In this document: piece by piece, positions 6,610-15,600 of the stretch
Numbering within the stretch: the first letter of the stretch is position 1
How the letters are laid out: each line of letters opens with the position of its first letter
IMG/VR virus record: IMGVR_UViG_3300031227_004654
Location: 1-24,081 of that record
From: a virus
DNA length: 24,081 nucleotides
Reading direction: 5' to 3' (one strand)
Notes under the pieces: generated by a model
What the model was told of the DNA's origin: nothing
Seen by the model: only the letters and a program-made list of their open reading frames with translations
Databases searched by the model: none
Position numbers and translations under genes: made by a program

Positions 6610-6905
6610 ACCGAATATACCCCCTTTTGCCTATCTTTCAATTCTCCTAATTTAGATTTATTCCAATTTCCTATCCTTGCAAAATAACCTACTACCCGTG
6701 ACATGTGATATACATCATGTGAACGCAACTTTTCTAGCAACATATCTTTGTCGAGTTGCTTTATGCCTTCATTTGACAAGTGATACTTGACATATTCGCC
6801 GTTAAATTCTTTTTTAAATGCTACTCCGACTACTTTCTTCTCGGTATGATCCGCCCACATCCAATCTTCGTCCACAAGTAAACTTACAAAATCTTCTTTT
6901 GTCAT
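6606..6905 (-). CDS. Small protein with class III RNR (NrdD) glycyl-radical-like C-terminus
   Basis: A 99-aa protein whose last third, about 68-92, contains RVVGYF (70-75), NWNKSK (80-85) and ELKDRQ. Class III anaerobic ribonucleotide reductases end in the same order of motifs, where the Gly of the RVxGY segment carries the radical; here that is G73. The first 65 residues (DEDWMWADHTEKKVVGVAFK and onward) are not NrdD-like to my eye, and there is no catalytic barrel and no Cys. It is therefore either a stand-alone radical module, analogous in concept to GrcA/YfiD, or a domain reused for something else. It starts as an ATGA overlap with the methyltransferase. Function is not established. Confidence 0.6.
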   Translation of the reverse strand: MTKEDFVSLLVDEDWMWADHTEKKVVGVAFKKEFNGEYVKYHLSNEGIKQLDKDMLLEKLRSHDVYHMSRVVGYFARIGNWNKSKLGELKDRQKGVYSV

Positions 6906-7486
6906 TTTTTACATATTCCCATACTTTTATTATGGTCGAAGTAAATAACGTCTACCTCACTAAACACTCTCTTTAGTAGTATCTTATATTCTTTCATACT
7001 GTACTCGCGTATGTGCCACTTAGCAGGACTCTCGTGCTCTTTTTTAATAGGTGTCGTACCAATAAAGATACCATTATCTTCCATAACGCGCTTTATCTCT
7101 TTTAACAATCCCACATCATCATCTATGTGCTCTACAACCTCGTGACATACAACTACGCCGTACGTTTTTTCTTTTTTGAGAATAGGCGGAAAATCTTCAT
7201 TAAACCACTCCACGTTACCTTTACTGTAATGCCTTTTCGCAAAATCGATTGCATCTGCTGTTTTATCAATCCCATGGACACACCATGCTTTCTTTGATAG
7301 TATTGCTGAACCATAGCCGCTACCGCAACCCAGGTCTAGCACTAATTTGTTTTCAGTGAATAGATTTGCAAAATCATATCTTTTAACCTGCATGCTCTCG
7401 TGGTCTTCTGTGTTTATTACAGCTCCACGCTCACCACGCCACGCATCTTCTGCTTTTTTCCATTCTTCTTTTGTGATTCTACTCAT
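6902..7486 (-). CDS. Class I SAM-dependent methyltransferase (UbiG-like fold)
   Basis: A 194-aa protein with clear motifs: SAM-binding VLDLGCGSGYGS at 49-60, the acidic residue in HGIDKT, and post-motif CHEVVEHIDD. A C-terminal segment GTTPIKKEHESPAKWHIREY suggests substrate binding. It is the most canonical of the five methyltransferases in the cassette. In glycan clusters such enzymes usually O-methylate sugars at the non-reducing end. Its start overlaps the preceding glycosyltransferase-like gene by 8 nt, with GGGGA upstream, supporting a shared pathway. The acceptor cannot be read from sequence. Confidence 0.85.
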   Translation of the reverse strand: MSRITKEEWKKAEDAWRGERGAVINTEDHESMQVKRYDFANLFTENKLVLDLGCGSGYGSAILSKKAWCVHGIDKTADAIDFAKRHYSKGNVEWFNEDFPPILKKEKTYGVVVCHEVVEHIDDDVGLLKEIKRVMEDNGIFIGTTPIKKEHESPAKWHIREYSMKEYKILLKRVFSEVDVIYFDHNKSMGICKK

Positions 7487-8273
7487 CTTTTGTCCCCATT
7501 TCGTTAATAAGTTTAATTATATTATTCGCTGCCCCAAAACTGTCATATAAATAATTGTTTAGAAACTCGCTATGTTTGAGCTCGTCTATAATTTGAGCGT
7601 ATGTTCTGCATATCTTAACATGTCTTGCAAGTGGTATAAAATGAGTTTCACGAGCAAATAAATTCATATGTGTGTCAAAGCAAATCACATGTTTATCCAT
7701 TAACATTGCGTGTAATGCTATTGTCGACGGACCAGTAATTACAACCTCACACTCTCTTAAGCACTCAATAATATCCTGTTTTTCATTTGAAATTCCAGGA
7801 TGCCGTTTAACACTAATAGTAATATTGTGCCCCTTAGAATACTCTATCATATCGGCAATAAATTTCTCGCTATCTAATTCAACCCTTGAGTATGATGGTA
7901 ACGCTATTAACACTCTACGCTTATGCGTCTCAAATCTAGGACAACCAGTAATCACGAGCTTCTCTTCGGGCCAGCCGCCTCTGAGGAAATCTTGTTTCAT
8001 GTTTTCACCCCAAACAGCTACCTTGTCTACATAGTTACCCTGTATATATTTCCAGTTGTTTAATCCCTCTACCACAAACAGTGACTTACTACCAAAGTGG
8101 TTAATGATACTTTTATTCATATCTATATGAGAAGCACTAACAATCACATCTGGTTTATCAAACTTAGTTATATCATCAAACTTTGTAAAGAGTATTTTCT
8201 CTTCCATCTTTGGGTAGATGAATTTAAACAATCTCTCAGACAACTCAGTTGTGATTAGAAACATACATTTCAT
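7479..8273 (-). CDS. GT-B-like transferase related to CDP-glycerol glycerophosphotransferases
   Basis: A 264-aa protein. The middle VAVWGENMKQDFLRGGWPEE followed by KLVITGCPRFE is the pattern seen in CDP-glycerol glycerophosphotransferase and related surface-carbohydrate transferases. Later, SVKRHPG and VVITGPSTIALHAMLMDKHV match the C-terminal donor-binding half. It is shorter than full teichoic-acid polymerases, covering essentially the GT-B core. It probably transfers a sugar or polyol phosphate in the cassette's glycan pathway. It follows the truncated sugar-transferase fragment by 12 nt and overlaps the next methyltransferase. The donor is unknown. Confidence 0.7.
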   Translation of the reverse strand: MKCMFLITTELSERLFKFIYPKMEEKILFTKFDDITKFDKPDVIVSASHIDMNKSIINHFGSKSLFVVEGLNNWKYIQGNYVDKVAVWGENMKQDFLRGGWPEEKLVITGCPRFETHKRRVLIALPSYSRVELDSEKFIADMIEYSKGHNITISVKRHPGISNEKQDIIECLRECEVVITGPSTIALHAMLMDKHVICFDTHMNLFARETHFIPLARHVKICRTYAQIIDELKHSEFLNNYLYDSFGAANNIIKLINEMGTKDE

Positions 8274-8285
8274 TAAACTGTATTC

Positions 8286-8432
8286 CTACTCTTCTACGTA
8301 ATATGGTAAGTCATATTTCTTTAAACTGGGGAATAGCTTGTCCAAGAAGACGCTCTCGTAGTATTCACCACTAGTATAAAACGAACAAACAACAAAGTTT
8401 TTATCTTGTCTTATATTCTCGTATATTTTCAT
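8286..8432 (-). pseudogene. Truncated sugar-transferase remnant, 48 aa
   Basis: A 48-codon reading frame fills the space between two genes. It starts with an ATGA overlap on the preceding methyltransferase and stops at 8286. Its sequence, including FVVCSFYTSGEYYESVFLDK and LPYYVEE, looks like the first strand-helix-strand of nucleotide-diphospho-sugar (GT-A) transferases. The rest of the enzyme (acceptor and DxD region) is absent, and the next gene begins 13 nt later. There is no clear Shine-Dalgarno. It is probably a deletion remnant, although a translated small peptide cannot be excluded. Confidence 0.55.
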
Positions 8433-9016
8433 TTTCTGAATGCCATTACGCAAACTTCTGCTCTCATTTTGTCTCTTTGACGCTGAATAAAATAATTCCC
8501 AACATTAATCCCAAACTCTTTGCCTATCCTAACCAATTCACTTTCTGTCCAAATAGCAAGATGATGCTCATGTGTGTTACCATCACGAATGCTTTTTTTG
8601 TTAGTCCAATCACCTATTGGTATGCTTAATAAACAACACTTATCTGCCTTCTCTATGCCCTGGCGTAATAATTCTTCGCCTCTCTCTTTTTCTAAATGTT
8701 CTACAACATCTCCCAAGATTATTAAATCATAATGCCCTAGCGTTTTTATAACATCAAGTGCATCACCATTATACATGTTATCATAGAAATGTGGAACCCA
8801 TGGAAGCTTTTCAACATAGCGTTTCCATATCTCTATACCATCTATTTTTAATTCCCAATCTTCTGGATATATTCTATCACCCTGGGTTTCAAATATCTCT
8901 CTACACATAAAACCCCACTTGCCATAACCAAAACCAACATCAAGTATTGTATTTGGCTTCGTTTCTCTTATCTCTTTTATCATTGGTGTTATACTAAAGT
9001 GTGATGAAGTTGGCAT
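8429..9016 (-). CDS. Class I SAM-dependent methyltransferase
   Basis: A 195-aa protein. The ATG at 9016 was chosen because it overlaps the preceding TAA as TAATG. The SAM-binding loop is at 25-35 (LDVGFGYGKWG), the acidic ribose-binding region at 58-62 (IDGIE), and a DVVEHLEK motif at 103-110. SIPIGDWTNKKSIRDGNTHE-type sequence follows near the predicted acceptor pocket. It is not obviously a paralogue of the two methyltransferases upstream. A role in glycan methylation is inferred from the surrounding glycosyltransferases. Confidence 0.8.
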   Translation of the reverse strand: MPTSSHFSITPMIKEIRETKPNTILDVGFGYGKWGFMCREIFETQGDRIYPEDWELKIDGIEIWKRYVEKLPWVPHFYDNMYNGDALDVIKTLGHYDLIILGDVVEHLEKERGEELLRQGIEKADKCCLLSIPIGDWTNKKSIRDGNTHEHHLAIWTESELVRIGKEFGINVGNYFIQRQRDKMRAEVCVMAFRK

Positions 9017-9537
9017 TATTTTTTTCTCCCTATTATTTCTATCTCCCAAGGCATATAATCTGGTTTATTAGTTTTTATAAATTCATAGTTAGTTTCAGCA
9101 AATATCTCTTGTAAACTATTTATACTAAATCCAGCTACATGTGTATTTTCAGGATAATTTTGCCCACCATATAGATAATTTATTACAGTTCCACTATGAG
9201 TTAAATATGAACTACAAAGAGCTTTCATGTCTGGTATCTTTAATGTCAATATGCAACCAGTCTTTAAAACTCTGTTCCATTCTTTTAGCACTCTAATGGT
9301 ATTTACGTAATTTGCTCCCATTGGTATATGCTCTAATACTGACTCCGCCCATATCTCATCAACTTCGTTATCTTTCCAGGGTAAACGACAAGATAAATCG
9401 CACACAGTGTTGACAGTTCCTGTTTGTCTAATATCTACGTTTACATACCCTTTGCTATTCCAGTTTGATGTGCCAGCCCCAAATAATAATTTTAATCTTC
9501 CAGAATCGAAGTTTCTAATTTTATCTATTAGAGTCAT
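9016..9537 (-). CDS. SAM methyltransferase-like protein, paralogue of the gene at 10097-10711
   Basis: A 173-aa protein. The start at 9537 overlaps the upstream stop as ATGA. It shares a run of features with the gene two positions upstream: GRLKLLFGAGTSNWNSKGYVNVDIRQ near the N-terminus, AESVLEHI at 64-71, RVLKEWNRVLKTG, and YGGQNYPENTHVAGF. The GxGxG loop is partly degraded (FGAGTSNW), as in a subset of sugar-cluster methyltransferases. The pair probably arose by duplication and may methylate different positions or residues. Catalysis by this copy is plausible but not certain. Confidence 0.72.
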   Translation of the reverse strand: MTLIDKIRNFDSGRLKLLFGAGTSNWNSKGYVNVDIRQTGTVNTVCDLSCRLPWKDNEVDEIWAESVLEHIPMGANYVNTIRVLKEWNRVLKTGCILTLKIPDMKALCSSYLTHSGTVINYLYGGQNYPENTHVAGFSINSLQEIFAETNYEFIKTNKPDYMPWEIEIIGRKK

Positions 9538-10100
9538 TTTATTAACCACCAATCACTGGAACTACCATCTGTTTTTGTTTCAAGTACTATTTTTTTGTCC
9601 TCTTTGTTAATTTCAAATTCTTGATTTTTCATATTCACAAATTCATCTATTGCTTTTACAACACCATGTGCATTCATCCAAGTTGGTGACTTTTCCTTCA
9701 TATTATGCCAATCTAATCTATAATCGTGTCCACATAGCACGCCACCAGGTTTTACTTTTTTGTACCACACTATACAATCTCTCAATACATCAAAATACGC
9801 ATGGCTAGCATCTATGTATACAAAATCCAACGAATTATCATCAAACAATAATACCGCTTCTAACGATGCCTGCAAATACCACTTTACCTTATCTTTAAAC
9901 TCTTCAAGCGTTACCCTGGCATCACCATGGCTAGATAATGGTCTCTCGCTGTAATTGTCTACCAAATGTAATGTCTTAATCTCTTTCCAATCATAAAGCA
10001 TGCCCCACGCGTGAACACCCCTATCTACGCCAACCTCTACTCCAACAATATCCTTCTTACCATTACTTGCTATTTTAGCTTTCCACATTGCAGCTCTCAT
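9534..10100 (-). CDS. SAM-dependent methyltransferase, Methyltransf_24 type
   Basis: A 188-aa protein from the ATG at 10100, which overlaps the upstream TGA (ATGA) and has GAGG 9 nt upstream. It has VGVEVGVDRG at 19-28 as the SAM loop and FVYIDASHAY at 93-102, the signature of the Methyltransf_24 family. KPGGVLCGHDYRLDWHNM follows, with the metal/acid residues expected for O-methyltransferases of this type, many of which act on sugars such as rhamnose or macrocin. It lies between two paralogous methyltransferases. Confidence 0.85.
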   Translation of the reverse strand: MRAAMWKAKIASNGKKDIVGVEVGVDRGVHAWGMLYDWKEIKTLHLVDNYSERPLSSHGDARVTLEEFKDKVKWYLQASLEAVLLFDDNSLDFVYIDASHAYFDVLRDCIVWYKKVKPGGVLCGHDYRLDWHNMKEKSPTWMNAHGVVKAIDEFVNMKNQEFEINKEDKKIVLETKTDGSSSDWWLIK

Positions 10101-10711
10101 CTTATAGCCCTCACACCCATTTCCCACGACACGTCTTCTTTAAGTTCGTTAGCTGGATTATGAGCGTCAGTTATCTTCCACTCTTTAAATCCAGCCGCCC
10201 TTAAACATGCTGATATTATCTTACTATCAAATCCAGCTTTATGATAATTTTCTGCATATTCCCCACCACCATATACATAACCAATGAAATCAATAACAGT
10301 CATATTCCCAGCAAGATATTGCTTAAAAACTCCTCTAAGATTGGGTAATCTAAGTACCAATAGTCCTCCAGGCTTAAGAACTCTACGCCATTCACGTAAG
10401 ACTTTGATAGAATTAGTCATTCTAAAAAGTGGATCCACTCCAATAACATTATGATTAATATGCTCTAAAACGCTCTCAGCTAGTATCTCATTAAGAGATT
10501 CATCTTCAAATGGGAGTGTTTGACTCGCATCAAACAGTAAGTCCATATAAGGTGCTTCTCTAATGTCTGCATTGATATAGCCTTCAGCATGTAAGTCTTT
10601 AGGACCTACACCTATTGCTAGCTTACCGTTGTATCGTTTTATCAAAGAACTGTATGATTCGCTCTGCGTCTTTTTGCCAACTCCAATATTCTCTTGCCCA
10701 TTGCGCTCCAT
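10097..10711 (-). CDS. SAM methyltransferase-like protein, paralogue of the gene at 9016-9537
   Basis: A 204-aa protein. The ATG at 10711 has GAGAGGGG 5 nt upstream, so it is the likely start even though it overlaps the preceding glycosyltransferase by 89 nt. Features are LAIGVGPKDLHAEGYINADI at 31-50, AESVLEHI at 78-85, a RVLKPGGLLVLRLP segment, and YGGGEYAENYHKAGF near the C-terminus. These align by eye with the paralogue. As there, the canonical glycine loop is modified. The first 25 residues overlap the glycosyltransferase frame and are probably the least constrained. Confidence 0.75.
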   Translation of the reverse strand: MERNGQENIGVGKKTQSESYSSLIKRYNGKLAIGVGPKDLHAEGYINADIREAPYMDLLFDASQTLPFEDESLNEILAESVLEHINHNVIGVDPLFRMTNSIKVLREWRRVLKPGGLLVLRLPNLRGVFKQYLAGNMTVIDFIGYVYGGGEYAENYHKAGFDSKIISACLRAAGFKEWKITDAHNPANELKEDVSWEMGVRAIR

Positions 10712-11648
10712 ATTTTCCCCTCTCTTTTGCTTCGTCTTGATGTTCTAATATGTATTTTAATAAATATGCTAAGTGCGTTTTATCGGGTTCAGCTTGTTTT
10801 CCTGGTAAGTACCCACAGTCCACTTCTTTATACTTGAGCGGATAGCCTGTTTGCTCTGAGATGTATTCTGTTGGCCCTCCGAAACCTGTGATAAGAAGCG
10901 GCATACCTGTAGCCATAGCTTCCAATCCTGGCAACATGAAGCTATCACCATGAGTAGGGCAAACAAAACAATCGCAACTGTGGTATAAATCAGCGAGCTC
11001 AAGACGACTGAGCTCATTATGTACCAATCTAACATTTTTACACCTTGACTTTTCTGGTAATTTACCCCAACCAGTAGACTTCACTACCAATTCACAATCG
11101 TCTCTATCACCTAATGCGTCTTCAAAGACATATCGCAGTTCATCTGTTCCCTTGCGTCCTTGAGCCACACCCACAAATAAGAATCTAAATTTATCACGCT
11201 TTGCTCTCTCCTTGTATGTGAATAGATTGGTATCTACTCCTTGCCCGCCAACATGGATAGGTATGGTTACACCAGCATCTCTAAATGCTTTCTCTGTAAA
11301 CTTTGATAAGCATATACTAGCATTTGCTATGCTGTTTAAGTTATCTGCTGCTTCTTTTGATATAAGACTTGAATCCCAGCAGTTTAGTGTAACCTTAAAT
11401 ATGTCTCCATGCACTTTATTCAGAAAGAACATCTGCGTTGGAAGACCCTGATTAATAATAACATCAAACTTATATATTCTATTGATATGGTCAACAAGAA
11501 ACTTAGGGCATGAACCATAGTGGTCTTTTACCCATATAGATAGGTTCTGTCGATTCTGTAAAAACCCAGTAGCATTACCAATAGCTGATATGCCCCAGCT
11601 TTGTGTATCTCCTACATCACTACATAGTAGTATGTTGTATTTGCCCAT
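10623..11648 (-). CDS. GT-B glycosyltransferase (GT4-like)
   Basis: A 341-aa protein. Its N-terminus MGKYNILLCSDVGDTQSWGI matches the first Rossmann strand and acceptor loop of GT-B enzymes. The donor half contains FLFVGVAQGRKGTDELRYVF, CDCFVCPTHGDSFMLPGLEA and MATGMPLLITGFGGPTEYI. This is the GT4 pattern, with D in place of the first Glu of EX7E (DSFMLPGLE). It starts inside the end of the previous glycosyltransferase gene (29 nt overlap), with GGGG 8 nt upstream. It probably transfers a nucleotide sugar to the growing glycan. Donor and linkage are unknown. Confidence 0.83.
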   Translation of the reverse strand: MGKYNILLCSDVGDTQSWGISAIGNATGFLQNRQNLSIWVKDHYGSCPKFLVDHINRIYKFDVIINQGLPTQMFFLNKVHGDIFKVTLNCWDSSLISKEAADNLNSIANASICLSKFTEKAFRDAGVTIPIHVGGQGVDTNLFTYKERAKRDKFRFLFVGVAQGRKGTDELRYVFEDALGDRDDCELVVKSTGWGKLPEKSRCKNVRLVHNELSRLELADLYHSCDCFVCPTHGDSFMLPGLEAMATGMPLLITGFGGPTEYISEQTGYPLKYKEVDCGYLPGKQAEPDKTHLAYLLKYILEHQDEAKERGKYGAQWAREYWSWQKDAERIIQFFDKTIQR

Positions 11649-12696
11649 TAAGAAATCCCCATATCCTTTTCTGCGTATTTTCTAAGTTATAGAAATGTGA
11701 CGCATTAATAGCTTTATTAACAACTTTATTATAAAACAATTTATCTGTCATCAGTCGTGCCGCTATTTCTACAGCATGAACTATATCATAATCTGCAACT
11801 GATGTTTCAGGGAAGCACATTCTATTGGGGAAGTTAGCAACTGTACCCACCATAGGAATACCTAAAGCTGCACAATCTTGTGCTAATCTTCCAACTACTT
11901 TAAATGTATATAGATGTATTGCCATATATGCGTTAGATAGATACTCTACCGCTTCTTTATATGGTAACTCATCCACTAGCTCAAAATCTTCTGCACCAAC
12001 ATCATCTATGAGCTTTCTTAAATCATCTTTCTTATTAGGTGTTATGTAATACATCCACCCTTTAGTTGCAGGAAAAAGTTTCTTGATTCTCTTGTAAGCT
12101 TCTAGATTAGTGAGTAAGTCTCTATTAAAATCACCAGGATTATTAATGCTTACGCATATACCATTAGTTTCTTTACGATTCTCTTTTATGTAAGGATAGT
12201 GCAACTGTTCAGGATACATCGCCCAGCCAGTGTATAAGCATTTAGTATGGTCATTTAAAGCAACTCTGAACGTATCAACTTCGTCGATGTTAGTACACAT
12301 TATGTAGTCATATAGGCGTAGCGACTCCACAAAATGTTGTAGTATAGGTATGGGCCAGTATGATAGCTGATGAGTTTGTATATCAGTCACACCAATTATC
12401 GTACCTTTAAATAGTGGTCGTATGCGTTTTAATAAGTCAAAGAACTCTGCGTATACTGGATAAATAAAGTAATCATACTGCTTTACTATCTGTCCAAGCT
12501 GTGCATCAGATATATTATTCAAATCATGAAAATAATAACAATCAGCACCATCTTTTTTAAATGTCAATGGGACACCAGTAATGCCATTGACTAGCTCTGC
12601 TTGTCTTTCTCCAAACTCGCACTTGTATGGAGATAAAAATGCTATGTTCTTATCCTCAAACTGTTTGTAAAAGAAATCTGTAAAGTTTTTTTCCAT
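11620..12696 (-). CDS. GT-B-like glycosyltransferase
   Basis: A 358-aa protein. The start at 12696 shares one base with the upstream TAA (TAATG) and has GGGGAG 5 nt upstream, so the longer form is unlikely. The N-terminal half (IAFLSPYKCEFGERQAELVN) and the C-terminal half, with MYYITPNKKDDLRKLIDDVG and VVGRLAQDCAALGIPMVGTV, follow a GT-B layout. A classic EX7E motif is not present. It therefore resembles the diverged third unit of its large neighbour more than canonical GT4 enzymes. It probably acts in the same glycan pathway. Confidence 0.7.
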   Translation of the reverse strand: MEKNFTDFFYKQFEDKNIAFLSPYKCEFGERQAELVNGITGVPLTFKKDGADCYYFHDLNNISDAQLGQIVKQYDYFIYPVYAEFFDLLKRIRPLFKGTIIGVTDIQTHQLSYWPIPILQHFVESLRLYDYIMCTNIDEVDTFRVALNDHTKCLYTGWAMYPEQLHYPYIKENRKETNGICVSINNPGDFNRDLLTNLEAYKRIKKLFPATKGWMYYITPNKKDDLRKLIDDVGAEDFELVDELPYKEAVEYLSNAYMAIHLYTFKVVGRLAQDCAALGIPMVGTVANFPNRMCFPETSVADYDIVHAVEIAARLMTDKLFYNKVVNKAINASHFYNLENTQKRIWGFLNGQIQHTTM

Positions 12697-15600
12697 TACT
12701 TCTCCCCATTGATTAAAGTGTTTAATGATTTCCAATAAATTTTTGCTACGTTTACCCAAGAGAACATCTTAGCTGTTATCTCTCGTTCTTTTTTCGTAAC
12801 CTTTCTTGGTTCTTTTTTAAATATATCAATTAGACCAGATGTAGTCTCTTCTTTAGTTCCCTCTTTAACATACTCTACTAAGTCTCCATACCAATGTCTA
12901 TATAGTGGTGTATCAAAACATATTGGTCTAGAGCCACACATCAATCCTTCTGCAACGGTTTTTTCGAATCCCTCTATTCGTCGCATTCCAGATGTGTATG
13001 AGCACGTATGATACATATAACACAAATTAGATATCGTTAAGAATTCTCTACATACATGGTATGATTTGTTCTTAAGCTGTAAATTTGGACCAGTGTGTAT
13101 AATATTTTTATCTACAGCATCGGCTGCTATGATAGACTCGTATATGCCCTCTGTCTCTGCAACGCTACCAGTATTTAATATTATATACTTGTGCGTGTTG
13201 TCAACCATATGGTAGAAGTTGCGATGATTTGTACCCCACGGCCCCCTAATAAAGTTGGTAAGCTCTGGTAACTCGCTCTGTAAATCTAAGTGTGAATATA
13301 CCATAAGAGCATTTTTAAAATATGGTAAGTAATCTTCTATCTTTTCTTCTGACCACACACCTCTACAATGAAAGTTTATTATATAATTCTTGCAACACAA
13401 ATTTGTGAAGTCTGCTAGTTTAGCTATATCAATAATCTGTATATCAGCGTCACCACAATTGTCAGTAAACTCTACCAAACTTGGCGCGTAACGCATGATA
13501 TTGGTACGATTGTCATCGTTCCACATATTTTTACAAAAGTTTTTATAATATATTCTAGTCTTTCTCGGAATCTTCTCTAGTGTTTTAAGTGCTTCATCAA
13601 TTTTTTTAGCTGTATTTTCCCATGTATAGTCTGGTACTCTATTTTCGCCATCATTAACTATCCCTGCGCCATACATCTTGCGCATAGCATGCATTAATGG
13701 TTTAAAGTCTATGTCGCACCACTTAGCACCTTGTAGATAAACTGGTGATTTAATAGCGGCTGATAACCGATGTGTAATACCCATAAACCTAGTTATGTTT
13801 GATGCAAAATCAAGATACCCACCATAGTTAGGGGCTATGACTGCCATTCCAGATGCTAATGAATCCAATACTGGCTGACAGAACCCTTCAGCATGAGATA
13901 CCGTAACAAGGCAGTCACAAGCTTTATACAGCGGTGATAAGTCGTCCATATCTTCATGTATAATCTTTACTTCTGCGGGATTATCTATACCACGTATCAT
14001 AGTCTCATACAATTCAGTTGGATCCGAATTAACATGCCCTGGCTGTGATTTAGCCACCAAGCACACATCGTCATCTCCACTGAACTCAGCAAGATACGCT
14101 TGTAATAAAGTAGCTGTATTTTTTCTGACATCACCAAGATTACCTAATGCGAGAAATCTATATTTTTTATCTGTATCCAATACTGCCGCACTAGAATTTG
14201 TATTAACAGTGATACCATTAGGTATGACAGTTATCTTATCTGCGGATGCGCCATTTCTTACAAATATATCTTTTACGAATGTAGAGTTGCACCAGAAAGC
14301 ATCTGCTTTCCTATTAATCATATCTATCCATTCATCCTTGACCTCAGTCATTTCCCATGGGGAGTATATAATTTTAACACGTGCTACTGATTCATCTATG
14401 CGTCTAACGCATTCGTCAGGCATGTGGTTGATTATCTCAACATCGTTATACTTGTCTTTGTCAATGAGCTGTTGTAAATCACCTACATCATAATTTGCTG
14501 GCTTATCAATCCTAGGTGTTATGGATATTTTGTGCCCTAAATCTCTTAAGCCTTTAGCAAAACCAGCTGTTACAATGCTAAAACCTGTATTTTCGTATAT
14601 TGCACCCTGTATATTGATTTCTTGTTTGTCTCTAGCTATACGTATTGACTCTGGTCTAGATGAAACAGTATATGTTCTTTTATGCAATAATGTGTCAATG
14701 ATGTTTTCCCATCGACCATATACAGATGACCAGTCTAATGATAATGCATATTGTCTTGATTTGAGCGATATTTGGCTTCTAAGCTCTTTAGAGCGATAAA
14801 GTACCTCTATGCATCGAGCAAGGTCATTTGTATCTACTAAAGCTCTGTCCACGTTGTATTGACCTACTATAAACGTAGCCACCTTAGCTAAAAGTCCTCT
14901 ATCTCCTTCAAAGTGCTCTGGAAACGTAGTATAATCAGGTCCTATGCATGGAATACCACACGACATCGCCTCGGTCGTGGTAAGTCCCCAACCTTCGCCC
15001 TGTGCTGCTGATATCTTAACATCACAGCAATTATAGAGGCCTACAAGCTCTTGAAGCTCTACACCTTTTTCTACTGTAACCCTATTGTTAACCAATACAC
15101 TTTGAGTGATATTGTATCTACCAATGATACCATTCTCTCCCAAAAGAAACTTTTTTTGTTTTGCTGAATGCCCATCATTCTGGTCTAAATGCAAATATAG
15201 AGAACATTTATCGTTTGTATGTAGCTGTTTAAACTTAGCAAATGCTTCTATTGCCCGTGGTATCTGCTTCCTATCTTGATATCTATCAAATACACCTACT
15301 ACGAACTCGCCCTCTGTAGATGGTAGATATTTCTTACGTAGTTCACTCTTATTGGGATATGGTCTAAATGTAGACGTATTAACGCCACGTGGTATTTGCT
15401 CTATATGAACAAATGGGTCTACATCATGACACACTCTCAATGCGTACTTACTCATTACCACTGGTAAGTCAGCGTTCTTAATTAACTTTACCCAACTGGG
15501 TGGTACTGGCCCACCATCTATTGGAAACTCATGTATGAACTTAAATTCATTTCTGCGTGGTGAGAAATAAATGTGGTCAGCCATCCATAGGTCAGCTATT

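Noticed and set aside
10769-11035. Minus-strand 88-aa frame inside the glycosyltransferase at 10623-11648
   Set aside because: It lies wholly within a gene with clear GT-B motifs in another frame and has no plausible start site.
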